Source: an uncultured Alphaproteobacteria bacterium
GTDB taxonomy: Bacteria > Pseudomonadota > Alphaproteobacteria > Rhizobiales > Rhizobiaceae
Assembly (NCBI GenBank): GCA_929200335.1
Contig: CAKMZG010000036.1
Location: 1-11,786 of the forward strand
Reading direction: 5' to 3'
DNA length: 11,786 bases
The position numbers and the translations under genes are program-made. The notes under the pieces are model-generated. The model did not search any database and was not told the origin of the DNA. It was given only the letters and a program-made list of their open reading frames with translations. This document shows, one piece after another, positions 6,582 to 11,786 of this stretch (its first letter is position 1; each line of letters begins with the position of its first letter).

Positions 6582-7000
6582 AGCGCTGCTTTGATCATTT
6601 CAGCATGCCTCGCCAATAAATCATTGTCTGCCATCTCGCCCGTATGAGGTTTTAATTTCTCACCTTCCATGCGAGGGATTACATGAAAATGCAAATGGAA
6701 AACCACTTGACCACCTGCGGGTTCGTTGAATTGTTGGAGGGTTATGCCATCGCAATTAAAGGCTTTTTGCGCTGCATGTGAAAGCTTTTTAACGGTTTTC
6801 ATAACGGCAGTGAGATCATCTTCCTCAATACCTAAAATATTACGGCTACCTACTTTTGGAATGACTAAAAAATGACCATCAGCACGGGGCATAATATCCA
6901 AAAAAGCAAAGGTCTTATCATCTTCATAAATTTTATGACATGGCATTTCGCCCTTCATAATTTTTTGAAAAATATTATTCTCGTCATAGGTCGTTTGCAT
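6578..7000 (-). CDS. HIT (histidine triad) family nucleotide-binding hydrolase
   Basis: A 140-residue protein with the histidine triad HLHFHVI: His102, His104 and His106 follow the QFNEPAGGQVVF segment, with Asn92 upstream. CHKIYEDD (21-28) and GHFLVIPK (42-49) are also typical of HINT-like HIT proteins. Such proteins hydrolyse nucleoside phosphoramidates or AMP conjugates, or bind dinucleoside polyphosphates, in the cytosol. The precise substrate is unknown. The start is set at the ATG at 6998-7000 because GAAGGAAA (complement of 7007-7014) lies six bases before it. A longer reading from 7051 would add 17 residues with no homology and a poor start. The 5' end overlaps the end of the upstream acyltransferase gene by 17 nt, so translation is probably coupled. 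It is the last gene of a four-gene minus-strand operon. Confidence 0.93.
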   Translation of the reverse strand: MQTTYDENNIFQKIMKGEMPCHKIYEDDKTFAFLDIMPRADGHFLVIPKVGSRNILGIEEDDLTAVMKTVKKLSHAAQKAFNCDGITLQQFNEPAGGQVVFHLHFHVIPRMEGEKLKPHTGEMADNDLLARHAEMIKAAL

Positions 7001-8165
7001 TAATAATTTCCTTCTTAAATGGAGCATGCTCTTTGAGCATGTTTTGATCAAATTTTACCGCTTCTCTTTCATCATGCAAATAGTTTTTTATGGCACGACG
7101 AAAATCTTCATGGGCGATATAATGCGCCGAATAGGTGAGGGTGGGTACATAGCCGCGCGCTAATTTATGTGCGCCTTGTGCACCTGCTTCAACACGCTTT
7201 AATTTATGCTCAATTGCATAGTCAATTGCTTGGTAATAACAGATCTCAAAATGCAAATAGGCATGATCCTCAATACAGCCCCAATGTCGCCCAAAAAGAG
7301 TATCGGAACCGATGAAATTTAATGCACCAGCAATATAGCGTTCATTGCGTTTGGCCATTATGAGCAAAATCTTATTGCTCATGCGTTCACTGATTTTAGA
7401 AAAGAACTCACGGGTTAAATATGGGCTGCCCCATTTGCGTGCGCCTGTATCTTGATAGAAGGTGAAAAATGCATCCCAAATTTCTTCAGTTAATTCATTC
7501 CCTGTGATCCACTCTATCGAAACGCCATTATTCTCAAGGGCTAGTTTGCGCTCTTTTTTGATGGCTTTTCGTTTTCGCGAGGCAAGGGTTTCTAGAAAGC
7601 CATCAAAGTTGTCATACCCCTCATTGAAAAAATGAAACTGTTGGTCGTTGCGCATCAAATAATTTGGATTGTTTTTAATCAAATGCTCACACTCAGCCTT
7701 TTCCATAAAGGTGATATGGGTGGATGAGATTTTATGATTATGGCACAGTTGCTGATAGCCATGGGCAAGTGCCAATTTATGAGCAGGCTCATGAGCAAGC
7801 AATCGTCTGCCAGTTGCAGGCGTAAAAGGTGTGCAAGATTGTAGCTTTGGATAGTAGTTACCGCCAGCACGCATGAAGGCATCAGCCCAAGCATGATCGA
7901 ATACATATTCACCCTGAGAATGGTTTTTTAAATAGGCTGGCAGAAAGCCCAGAGTTTTGCCTGTTTCAGTTTCAAGCGCTAGATGCTGTGCCAGCCAACC
8001 CGTTTCATTAATGGCACATTTTGTTTCCTCTAATGCCCATAAGAAATCATACGAAATAAACGGGTTATAGGCCTCGTCTTTCGGATTGGCAAAACTATCC
8101 CATAAAGTTTTGTCTACGTTTTTCAACGAATCCAAAACTCTGATTTGCCAGCGCTGCTCACTCAT
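6984..8165 (-). CDS. DUF482 (COG3146) FemAB/GNAT-like acyltransferase
   Basis: A 393-residue cytoplasmic protein of the DUF482/FemAB-like family (Pfam FemAB_like), annotated as GNAT-type N-acyltransferase or 'peptidogalycan recognition' protein. Recognisable family blocks are NPFISYDFLWALEET (34-48), HSQGEYVFDHAWADAF near 82-97, RAGGNYYPKLQ near 99-109, and a C-terminal RHWGC..HLHFE-type segment at about 294-310 that ends the acyl-CoA-like fold. The family is widespread in proteobacteria, but the substrate is not established. Transfer of an aminoacyl or acyl group is inferred from the fold only. The ATG at 8163-8165 follows the glycerophosphodiesterase stop by two bases, and the 3' end overlaps the HIT gene by 17 nt, so it belongs firmly to the ridA-GDPD-DUF482-HIT operon. 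The last 20 codons contain a perfect hairpin sequence. Confidence 0.9.
   Translation of the reverse strand: MSEQRWQIRVLDSLKNVDKTLWDSFANPKDEAYNPFISYDFLWALEETKCAINETGWLAQHLALETETGKTLGFLPAYLKNHSQGEYVFDHAWADAFMRAGGNYYPKLQSCTPFTPATGRRLLAHEPAHKLALAHGYQQLCHNHKISSTHITFMEKAECEHLIKNNPNYLMRNDQQFHFFNEGYDNFDGFLETLASRKRKAIKKERKLALENNGVSIEWITGNELTEEIWDAFFTFYQDTGARKWGSPYLTREFFSKISERMSNKILLIMAKRNERYIAGALNFIGSDTLFGRHWGCIEDHAYLHFEICYYQAIDYAIEHKLKRVEAGAQGAHKLARGYVPTLTYSAHYIAHEDFRRAIKNYLHDEREAVKFDQNMLKEHAPFKKEIINANDL
7007..7014 (-). promoter_or_regulatory. Ribosome-binding site of the HIT gene
   Basis: Reading the minus strand, GAAGGAAA lies six bases upstream of the ATG at 7000. It sits inside the coding end of the DUF482 gene. 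It settles the start of the HIT protein at residue 18 of the longest open frame. Confidence 0.8.
7025..7041 (-). other. Perfect 7-bp hairpin upstream of the HIT ribosome-binding site
   Basis: CATGCTC, loop AAA (minus strand), GAGCATG. It lies within the last codons of the DUF482 gene, ten bases before the HIT ribosome-binding site. It could stabilise or pause the mRNA between the two overlapping genes, or be a by-product of the coding sequence. It has the same 7-bp arm and 3-nt loop geometry as the hairpin at 176-192, but the sequence is unrelated. Confidence 0.35.
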
Positions 8166-8167
8166 AT

Positions 8168-8881
8168 TTATCGAGGGTCCATCATTTCAAAAGTCATTTG
8201 ATCGGCATATTGCTCACTAATGGCTTGTTCTTCTTTAGTGCGTGGCGCCCATGTAAGGATAGGCATGTTTTTTTCCTCACGCAATTCTTGAGCAATTTTA
8301 CATGGTAAGTCGCCCACATAGTAGGACATGAAGTCAAAGGGATGCTTTTTATACAGGTTCATATGCACATCATAACGATGATCTGTACCCTCTGCTGTAA
8401 GGCCAAATGGGATGTCACCACAATATTTGTCCATATCCTCAATCAGCCAGTGATCAAAGGACATCATAACGGCATTGCCATCATAGGCATTGACCATATC
8501 AACAACGGCTTTAACAAAGCCTTCATCTTTACCTCTTCGCCCCTTAAGCTCTAGCAAAATTGGGACTTGTCCTTTAACCAGATCAAACATTTCCTGTAGA
8601 CTTGGAATATGATCATTGGTGCCGCTCAATTTGATCTTTGCCAATTCTCCTGTGGTAAATTCTCTTACATCTCCTTTAAAATTAGTCACGCGATTTAAAG
8701 CATCATCATGGAAGACAATTGGCACGCCATTCCTATCAATGTGTAAATCACACTCAATGCCATAGCCGTTATCGATGGCCAATTGGAAGGAGGTCAATGA
8801 ATTTTCAAAGACTTGTTCATTGTCATCATGAAGGCCGCGGTGAGCGAGTGGGCTTTTAGTGAGCCAGTCAAATTTTTTCAT
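8168..8881 (-). CDS. Glycerophosphodiester phosphodiesterase family protein
   Basis: A 237-residue GDPD-family TIM-barrel enzyme, predicted to hydrolyse glycerophosphodiesters (deacylated phospholipids) to glycerol-3-phosphate and an alcohol, with a divalent metal. The catalytic set is visible: AHRG (His14, Arg15), FENS (Glu26, Asn27), ECDLH (Glu43, Asp45), FHDD (His58) and LLELKG (Glu111, Lys113). There is no signal peptide, so it is cytoplasmic, unlike periplasmic GlpQ. The length suits short UgpQ-like enzymes. The start is taken at the ATG at 8879-8881, one base after the ridA stop. An in-frame TTG five codons upstream would give a 14-nt overlap with ridA, but it has no better ribosome-binding site. 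The weak site suggests translation by coupling with ridA. It is the second gene of the operon. Confidence 0.9.
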   Translation of the reverse strand: MKKFDWLTKSPLAHRGLHDDNEQVFENSLTSFQLAIDNGYGIECDLHIDRNGVPIVFHDDALNRVTNFKGDVREFTTGELAKIKLSGTNDHIPSLQEMFDLVKGQVPILLELKGRRGKDEGFVKAVVDMVNAYDGNAVMMSFDHWLIEDMDKYCGDIPFGLTAEGTDHRYDVHMNLYKKHPFDFMSYYVGDLPCKIAQELREEKNMPILTWAPRTKEEQAISEQYADQMTFEMMDPR

Positions 8882-8882
8882 A

Positions 8883-9344
8883 CTATTCAAACTCAATTAT
8901 TGCATCAATCTCAACCGCAACGCCAAAGGGTAAGGAGGACATGCCAACAGCAGCGCGGGAATGTTTTCCTGCATCGCCTAGAATTTCAACTAAGAAATCA
9001 GAAGCGCCATTGATCACAGCCGGTTGATCGCCAAAATCAGGTGTTGAATTTACAAAGCCATTGATTTTTACAACACGTTTAATGCGTGAAAGATCACCAA
9101 GGGCTGTTTGGGCTTGGGCAAGTATGTTAATGGCACATAATCTTGCTGCGCGCTGCCCATCTTCTGGGCTAACATCATCACCCAATGTGCCAATAACGGC
9201 TGGCTTGCCGTCTTCCATGGGCAATTGACCGGATACAAATAATTGATTGTTGGAGATGGTGTAGGGCAAGTAATTTGCTGCAGGAGCAGCGGCCTCGGGC
9301 AGGGTGACACCAGCATTTTTAAGGTTTTCAGCGATAAAAGTCAT
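8883..9344 (-). CDS. RidA/YjgF/UK114 family protein
   Basis: A 153-residue protein of the RidA superfamily, in the longer subgroup (YjgF/YER057c/UK114-like) that carries an N-terminal helix before the core. Core signatures are LFVSGQLP (35-42), AARLCAINILAQAQTALG (66-83), VVKINGFVNSTPDF (91-104) and SRAAVGMSSLPFGVAVEID (129-147). Arg130 matches the arginine (Arg105 in Salmonella RidA) required to bind and deaminate 2-aminoacrylate/2-iminobutyrate, and Glu146 matches the conserved acidic residue, so imine deaminase activity is plausible. These toxic enamines are made by PLP dehydratases such as the one at the left end of the window. The ATG at 9342-9344 has GGAG seven bases upstream. It is the first gene of the minus-strand operon, facing eipB across the shared control region. 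Confidence 0.92.
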   Translation of the reverse strand: MTFIAENLKNAGVTLPEAAAPAANYLPYTISNNQLFVSGQLPMEDGKPAVIGTLGDDVSPEDGQRAARLCAINILAQAQTALGDLSRIKRVVKINGFVNSTPDFGDQPAVINGASDFLVEILGDAGKHSRAAVGMSSLPFGVAVEIDAIIEFE

Positions 9345-9381
9345 ATTGTTGCTCCATTAATTGGGATAAATGGTTTTTAAT

Positions 9382-9409
9382 TTGATTAAACCATGAATTG
9401 GGATATAAA
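9382..9409 (+). promoter_or_regulatory. Candidate sigma-70 type promoter for eipB
   Basis: TTGATT (9382-9387), a 16-bp spacer, and TATAAA (9404-9409) match the -35 and -10 consensus at four and five of six positions. Transcription from here would give a leader of about 90 nt before the chosen eipB start. The right arm of the inverted repeat and the second direct repeat fall in the spacer and -10 region. Confidence 0.4.
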
Positions 9410-9495
9410 TATATCATTACGAAAGTATTGAATCATTTTCAGCTATTTGGTTTCACTATAAGTTGTAGATTTTTGGATGAAATGCAAATTATTTT

Positions 9496-9499
9496 AAGG
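9496..9499 (+). promoter_or_regulatory. Ribosome-binding site that sets the eipB start
   Basis: AAGG lies six bases before the ATG at 9506. That start gives a signal peptide at once and a protein of 279 residues, close to the Brucella protein. Starts further upstream (TTG at 9398, ATG at 9482) add unrelated residues in front of the signal peptide. Confidence 0.65.
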
Positions 9500-9505
9500 C
9501 ATAAT

Positions 9506-10345
9506 ATGTATAAAAGTATAATAGATTTTGGGTTTGGTTCATTTTTAACACTTGGTTTGTCTATCGGTTGTCTAAATTGGGCTCATGCAAAAACACCGCT
9601 TTTAGAGCATGTTGCCGTATATGATGTTTCTTTAAAAGAAGCAGATGAACGCACAGGGCTTTCATCTATGAATGGCCTCATTGCCTATGATTTTCAAGGT
9701 TCACAATGTGATGGATATACTACTAATTTTCGTTTTGTTGTAAAGGTTGTAAATGGCGATAATGAGTTTGTTTCCGATCAAAGGGCTACAACTTACGAAT
9801 CGTCAGATGGCAAAAACTATAGTTTTTCTGATCGCTCTTTTTTAAATAACCAATTGGAAAGTGAGTTAAAAGGTAATGCAAAGCAAATAGATGATGGGTT
9901 AAAAGTTAACCTATCTATCCCTAAAGACCTTGAGGTCAAATTGGGTTCTGCTATTTTTCCCACAGCTCATATTGAAAAAATTATTGAAAAAGCATTGGCG
10001 GGAGAGAGCTTTTATAAAACGAAAATTTATGATGCGGCTGATGATGGCGATAAAATAATGTTATCTACTACCATTATTGGTAAATCTAGAACGGATGTAT
10101 CTGAAGATAATAAAGAATTTGCTGTTTTAGAAGATATGAAAGATAAACCCTATTGGCCTGTAAATATTGCCTATTTTGACAGTATTGATCATAAATCTGA
10201 GGCATTACCGACATATCAAATTTCATTTAAACTTTATGAGAATGGTGTGACGCGGGATTTGATTTTAGATTATGGCGATTATAGTTTAAAAGCCTTACTT
10301 AAAAATTTGAAAGTATTGCCAGCAACAAAATGCTATAGGGATTGA
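9506..10345 (+). CDS. eipB: EipB-like (DUF1849) periplasmic cell-envelope integrity protein
   Basis: A 279-residue protein with a Sec signal peptide: Met-Tyr-Lys start, a hydrophobic core to about residue 24, and a likely cut after AHA at 26-28. The mature part matches the DUF1849/EipB family. It has AVYDVSLKEADERTG (37-51), GLIAYDFQGSQCDGYTTNFRF (57-77), a YWPVNIAYFD block, and near the C-terminus YQISFKLYENGVTRDL followed by a DYGDYSL strand. Brucella abortus EipB is a spiral beta-sheet periplasmic protein, about 280 residues long, needed for envelope stress resistance and held by one disulfide (Cys69-Cys278). Here Cys68 and Cys276 are the only mature cysteines and sit at matching positions. 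The mechanism is still unclear in the family. The following ABC ATPase gene starts in the same frame about 36 nt after the stop, so the two may be co-transcribed. Confidence 0.9.
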   Translation: MYKSIIDFGFGSFLTLGLSIGCLNWAHAKTPLLEHVAVYDVSLKEADERTGLSSMNGLIAYDFQGSQCDGYTTNFRFVVKVVNGDNEFVSDQRATTYESSDGKNYSFSDRSFLNNQLESELKGNAKQIDDGLKVNLSIPKDLEVKLGSAIFPTAHIEKIIEKALAGESFYKTKIYDAADDGDKIMLSTTIIGKSRTDVSEDNKEFAVLEDMKDKPYWPVNIAYFDSIDHKSEALPTYQISFKLYENGVTRDLILDYGDYSLKALLKNLKVLPATKCYRD

Positions 10346-10369
10346 AGGAGATTTATAATCATTCAAGAA

Positions 10370-10374
10370 CGGAG
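10370..10374 (+). promoter_or_regulatory. Ribosome-binding site for the TTG start of the ABC ATPase
   Basis: CGGAG lies seven bases before TTG at 10382. A stronger AAGGAG (10345-10350) overlaps the eipB stop but has no ATG, GTG or TTG at proper distance in frame (only ATC/ATT codons), so it is probably not the functional site for this frame. Confidence 0.5.
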
Positions 10375-10381
10375 TGAGGGA

Positions 10382-11786
10382 TTGAGTAGTTCTAATATAT
10401 TACTGGAAGCCAAAGAAATAACAAAAATTTTTGGCTCTCTTTATGCAAATGATGCAGTTGATCTTAATATTAATAGTAGGGAAATTCATGCGCTTCTCGG
10501 TGAGAATGGCGCGGGCAAATCAACCTTGGTAAAAATATTATTTGGTTCATTGCATCCCACAAGTGGCCAGATTTTTTGGCGCGGAGAAAAAGTTAACATA
10601 ACAACGCCTGCCATGGCTCGTGAATTAGGCATTGGTATGGTGTTTCAGCATTTTTCATTATTCGAAGCTTTGACCGTTAAGGAAAATATAGCCTTGTCGC
10701 TGGGCGATTTGTTCCCATCTCATCTCTTAGCAGATAAGATACTTGAGGTGAGTAATGCATATGGCTTGCCGTTGGATCCGAAATCTTTGGTTGCTGATTT
10801 ATCAGTGGGGGAACGTCAACGTATCGAGATTGTACGCTGCTTATTGCAAGAGCCAAGCTTGATTATATTGGACGAACCTACATCTGTTTTAACTCCTCAA
10901 GAGGCGGATCAATTGTTTGTAACGCTTGAGCGTTTGCGGGATGAGGGGAAATCACTTTTATATATTTCTCACCGTTTGGAAGAGGTGCAGCGTCTATGTT
11001 CGCGCGCTACCATTATGCGTCATGGCAAAGTGATCGAGGCTTGTGATCCTAGAGAAGAGAGCGCCTCTACTCTGGCTGCAAAAATGGTTGGAAAAGCAGT
11101 AGAAAAAGTTGAACGCCATAAAGTTCATCAAAAAGATGGCGAGGTAATGCTAAAGCTTAATGGCCTTTCTATGCCTGCAAAAACACAATTTAGTACGGCT
11201 TTAAAAGGGATTGATTTAGAAGTCCGAGCTGGTGAAATTACAGGTATTGCAGGCATTGCGGGTAATGGCCAAAGTGAATTTTTTGAAGCTATCTCTGGTG
11301 AGGTTTTGCAAGATAGCGCTGATATGGTTGAAATCTTGGGAGAGCCTGTTGGCCGCAAGGGCATATCGGAGCGCCGCGCACTGCAAGCCGCTTTCGTGCC
11401 AGAGGAGCGTTTGGGGCATGGTGCAATTCCAAGCTTTACATTAACGCAGAATCTCTTGCTGGCGCGCCATAGCAGTGATCGTAAGCAATTTACATCTGCT
11501 GGCAAATTAGCCTTTATCAATGAGGCTGCATTAAACAAAACAAGCGAAGAAATCATTAAAGATAAAGATGTTCGCATGAGTGGCGAAAACCCTGCTGCAT
11601 CTTCGCTTTCTGGTGGTAATTTACAAAAATACATCATGGGCAGAGAGCTCGATCGTTTGCCTAAGCTTTTGATTGTTAATCAGCCGACTTGGGGGGTGGA
11701 TGCCGGCGCTGCTGCGCATATTCGCCAATGCTTGATTGATTTAGCAGAGGATGGTTCGGCCGTATTAATTATCTCGCAAGACTTGG
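10382..11786 (+). CDS. Tandem-domain ABC importer ATPase, nucleoside/simple-sugar type (COG3845), partial
   Basis: The first 468 codons of a double ATP-binding subunit; the 3' end lies outside the window. Domain 1 is complete: Walker A GENGAGKST (40-48), Q-loop Gln89, signature LSVGERQR (140-147), Walker B LIILDEPTS (160-168) and His197. Domain 2 has a degenerate Walker A GIAGNGQS (291-298, Lys replaced by Gln), a good signature LSGGNLQ (409-415) and a Walker B ending NQPTWGVD, without the catalytic Asp-Glu pair. This asymmetry is normal for the COG3845 YufO-like subunits that energise purine nucleoside or related importers with a BMP-type binding protein. It predicts two permease genes and a BMP lipoprotein gene just downstream. 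The start is TTG, as no ATG or GTG occurs in frame between the eipB stop and the first conserved residues. Confidence 0.9.
   Translation, partial: MSSSNILLEAKEITKIFGSLYANDAVDLNINSREIHALLGENGAGKSTLVKILFGSLHPTSGQIFWRGEKVNITTPAMARELGIGMVFQHFSLFEALTVKENIALSLGDLFPSHLLADKILEVSNAYGLPLDPKSLVADLSVGERQRIEIVRCLLQEPSLIILDEPTSVLTPQEADQLFVTLERLRDEGKSLLYISHRLEEVQRLCSRATIMRHGKVIEACDPREESASTLAAKMVGKAVEKVERHKVHQKDGEVMLKLNGLSMPAKTQFSTALKGIDLEVRAGEITGIAGIAGNGQSEFFEAISGEVLQDSADMVEILGEPVGRKGISERRALQAAFVPEERLGHGAIPSFTLTQNLLLARHSSDRKQFTSAGKLAFINEAALNKTSEEIIKDKDVRMSGENPAASSLSGGNLQKYIMGRELDRLPKLLIVNQPTWGVDAGAAAHIRQCLIDLAEDGSAVLIISQDL

Larger units (their letters stand above)
9345..9505. promoter_or_regulatory. Divergent control region between ridA-like operon and eipB
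   Basis: This 161-bp region is the longest non-coding stretch in the window. It contains a 10-bp direct repeat AATTGGGATA at 9359-9368 and 9396-9405. Between the copies is a 6-bp inverted repeat TGGTTT (9371-9376)/AAACCA (9388-9393). The repeats are centred between the two genes and overlap the candidate eipB promoter, so they may bind a regulator that acts on one or both genes. Two TTAA half-sites (9377-9380 and 9386-9389) are five bases apart, not the seven expected for CtrA. The regulator cannot be named. Confidence 0.5.

Noticed and set aside
9068..9316. 82-codon frame on the minus strand inside the ridA-like gene
   Set aside because: A frame-shifted shadow of the RidA-like protein with no recognisable motif.
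9398..9505. A longer eipB reading from TTG at 9398, adding 36 residues
   Set aside because: It would place unrelated residues before the signal peptide, overlaps the promoter region, and lacks a good ribosome-binding site. The ATG at 9506 has AAGG at six bases and gives the family length.
9560..9575. Possible lipoprotein box (LSIGC) in the EipB leader
   Set aside because: The -3 position is Ser, not Leu/Val/Ile, and a clear AHA signal peptidase I site follows. EipB is known as a soluble periplasmic protein.
11128..11637. 169-codon open frame on the minus strand
   Set aside because: It lies wholly opposite the second ATP-binding domain of the ABC gene, with low-complexity composition and no family likeness; it is a shadow of the real gene.
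11250..11700. Loss of Walker A lysine and Walker B acid in ABC domain 2 as a sign of decay
   Set aside because: The same degenerate second site (GxxGNGQS and Q-P-T) is usual in COG3845-type tandem ATPases, and the rest of the frame is intact.
1..11786. Mobile elements, CRISPR arrays, tRNA or rRNA genes, phage or defence genes
   Set aside because: I looked on both strands for transposase motifs, regular spaced repeats and tRNA cloverleaf signatures and saw none. The genes are contiguous, similar in base composition, and of housekeeping or metabolic type.

Overview
The window is a compact, AT-rich stretch of bacterial chromosome. The organism is probably a low-GC alphaproteobacterium of the Hyphomicrobiales (Rhizobiales). 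Three things suggest this: an EipB/DUF1849 envelope protein with the same length and cysteine positions as Brucella EipB; a DUF482 (FemAB-like) acyltransferase next to RidA, GDPD and HIT genes; and a two-palindrome intergenic element that looks like the rhizobial mosaic repeats. I cannot name the genus. No tRNA, rRNA, CRISPR, transposase, phage or toxin gene is visible. No gene-free stretch exceeds about 160 bp.

Left part (1-3528): the 3' end of a PLP-dependent threonine/serine dehydratase meets, tail to tail, a minus-strand ThDP-dependent enzyme of the acetolactate-synthase superfamily. Divergent from that enzyme is gabD, succinate-semialdehyde dehydrogenase. An ALS-like ThDP enzyme beside an SSADH resembles the cyanobacterial 2-oxoglutarate decarboxylase/SSADH pair, so a 2-oxoglutarate-to-succinate shunt is the most interesting functional hypothesis here. 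It is unproven.

Middle part (3529-6581, plus strand): dusA (tRNA dihydrouridine synthase) is followed by a structured repeat of about 100 bp. Then comes a three-gene exporter operon: a TauE/SafE anion exporter, AzlC, and AzlD (branched-chain amino acid exporter type). AzlC starts at TTG behind a strong ribosome-binding site.

Right part, minus strand (6578-9344): a four-gene operon is transcribed leftward, ridA-like > glycerophosphodiesterase > DUF482 acyltransferase > HIT protein. Its junctions are -17, +2 and +1 nt. The last gene meets azlD tail to tail, with the two stop codons sharing the tetramer TTAA.

Right part, plus strand (9345-11786): a 161-bp divergent regulatory region carries a 10-bp direct repeat, an inverted repeat and a candidate promoter. 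It leads to eipB, a periplasmic envelope-integrity protein. Behind eipB is the start of a tandem-domain ABC ATPase of the nucleoside/simple-sugar importer type, cut by the window edge.

Most of the window is ordinary housekeeping and metabolic sequence. The points worth following up are the ThDP enzyme/gabD pair, the His-rich 12-nt tandem repeat at the ThDP enzyme's N-terminus, the mosaic repeat before the exporter operon, and the control region between ridA and eipB. I did not find clear evidence of a wholly new system.
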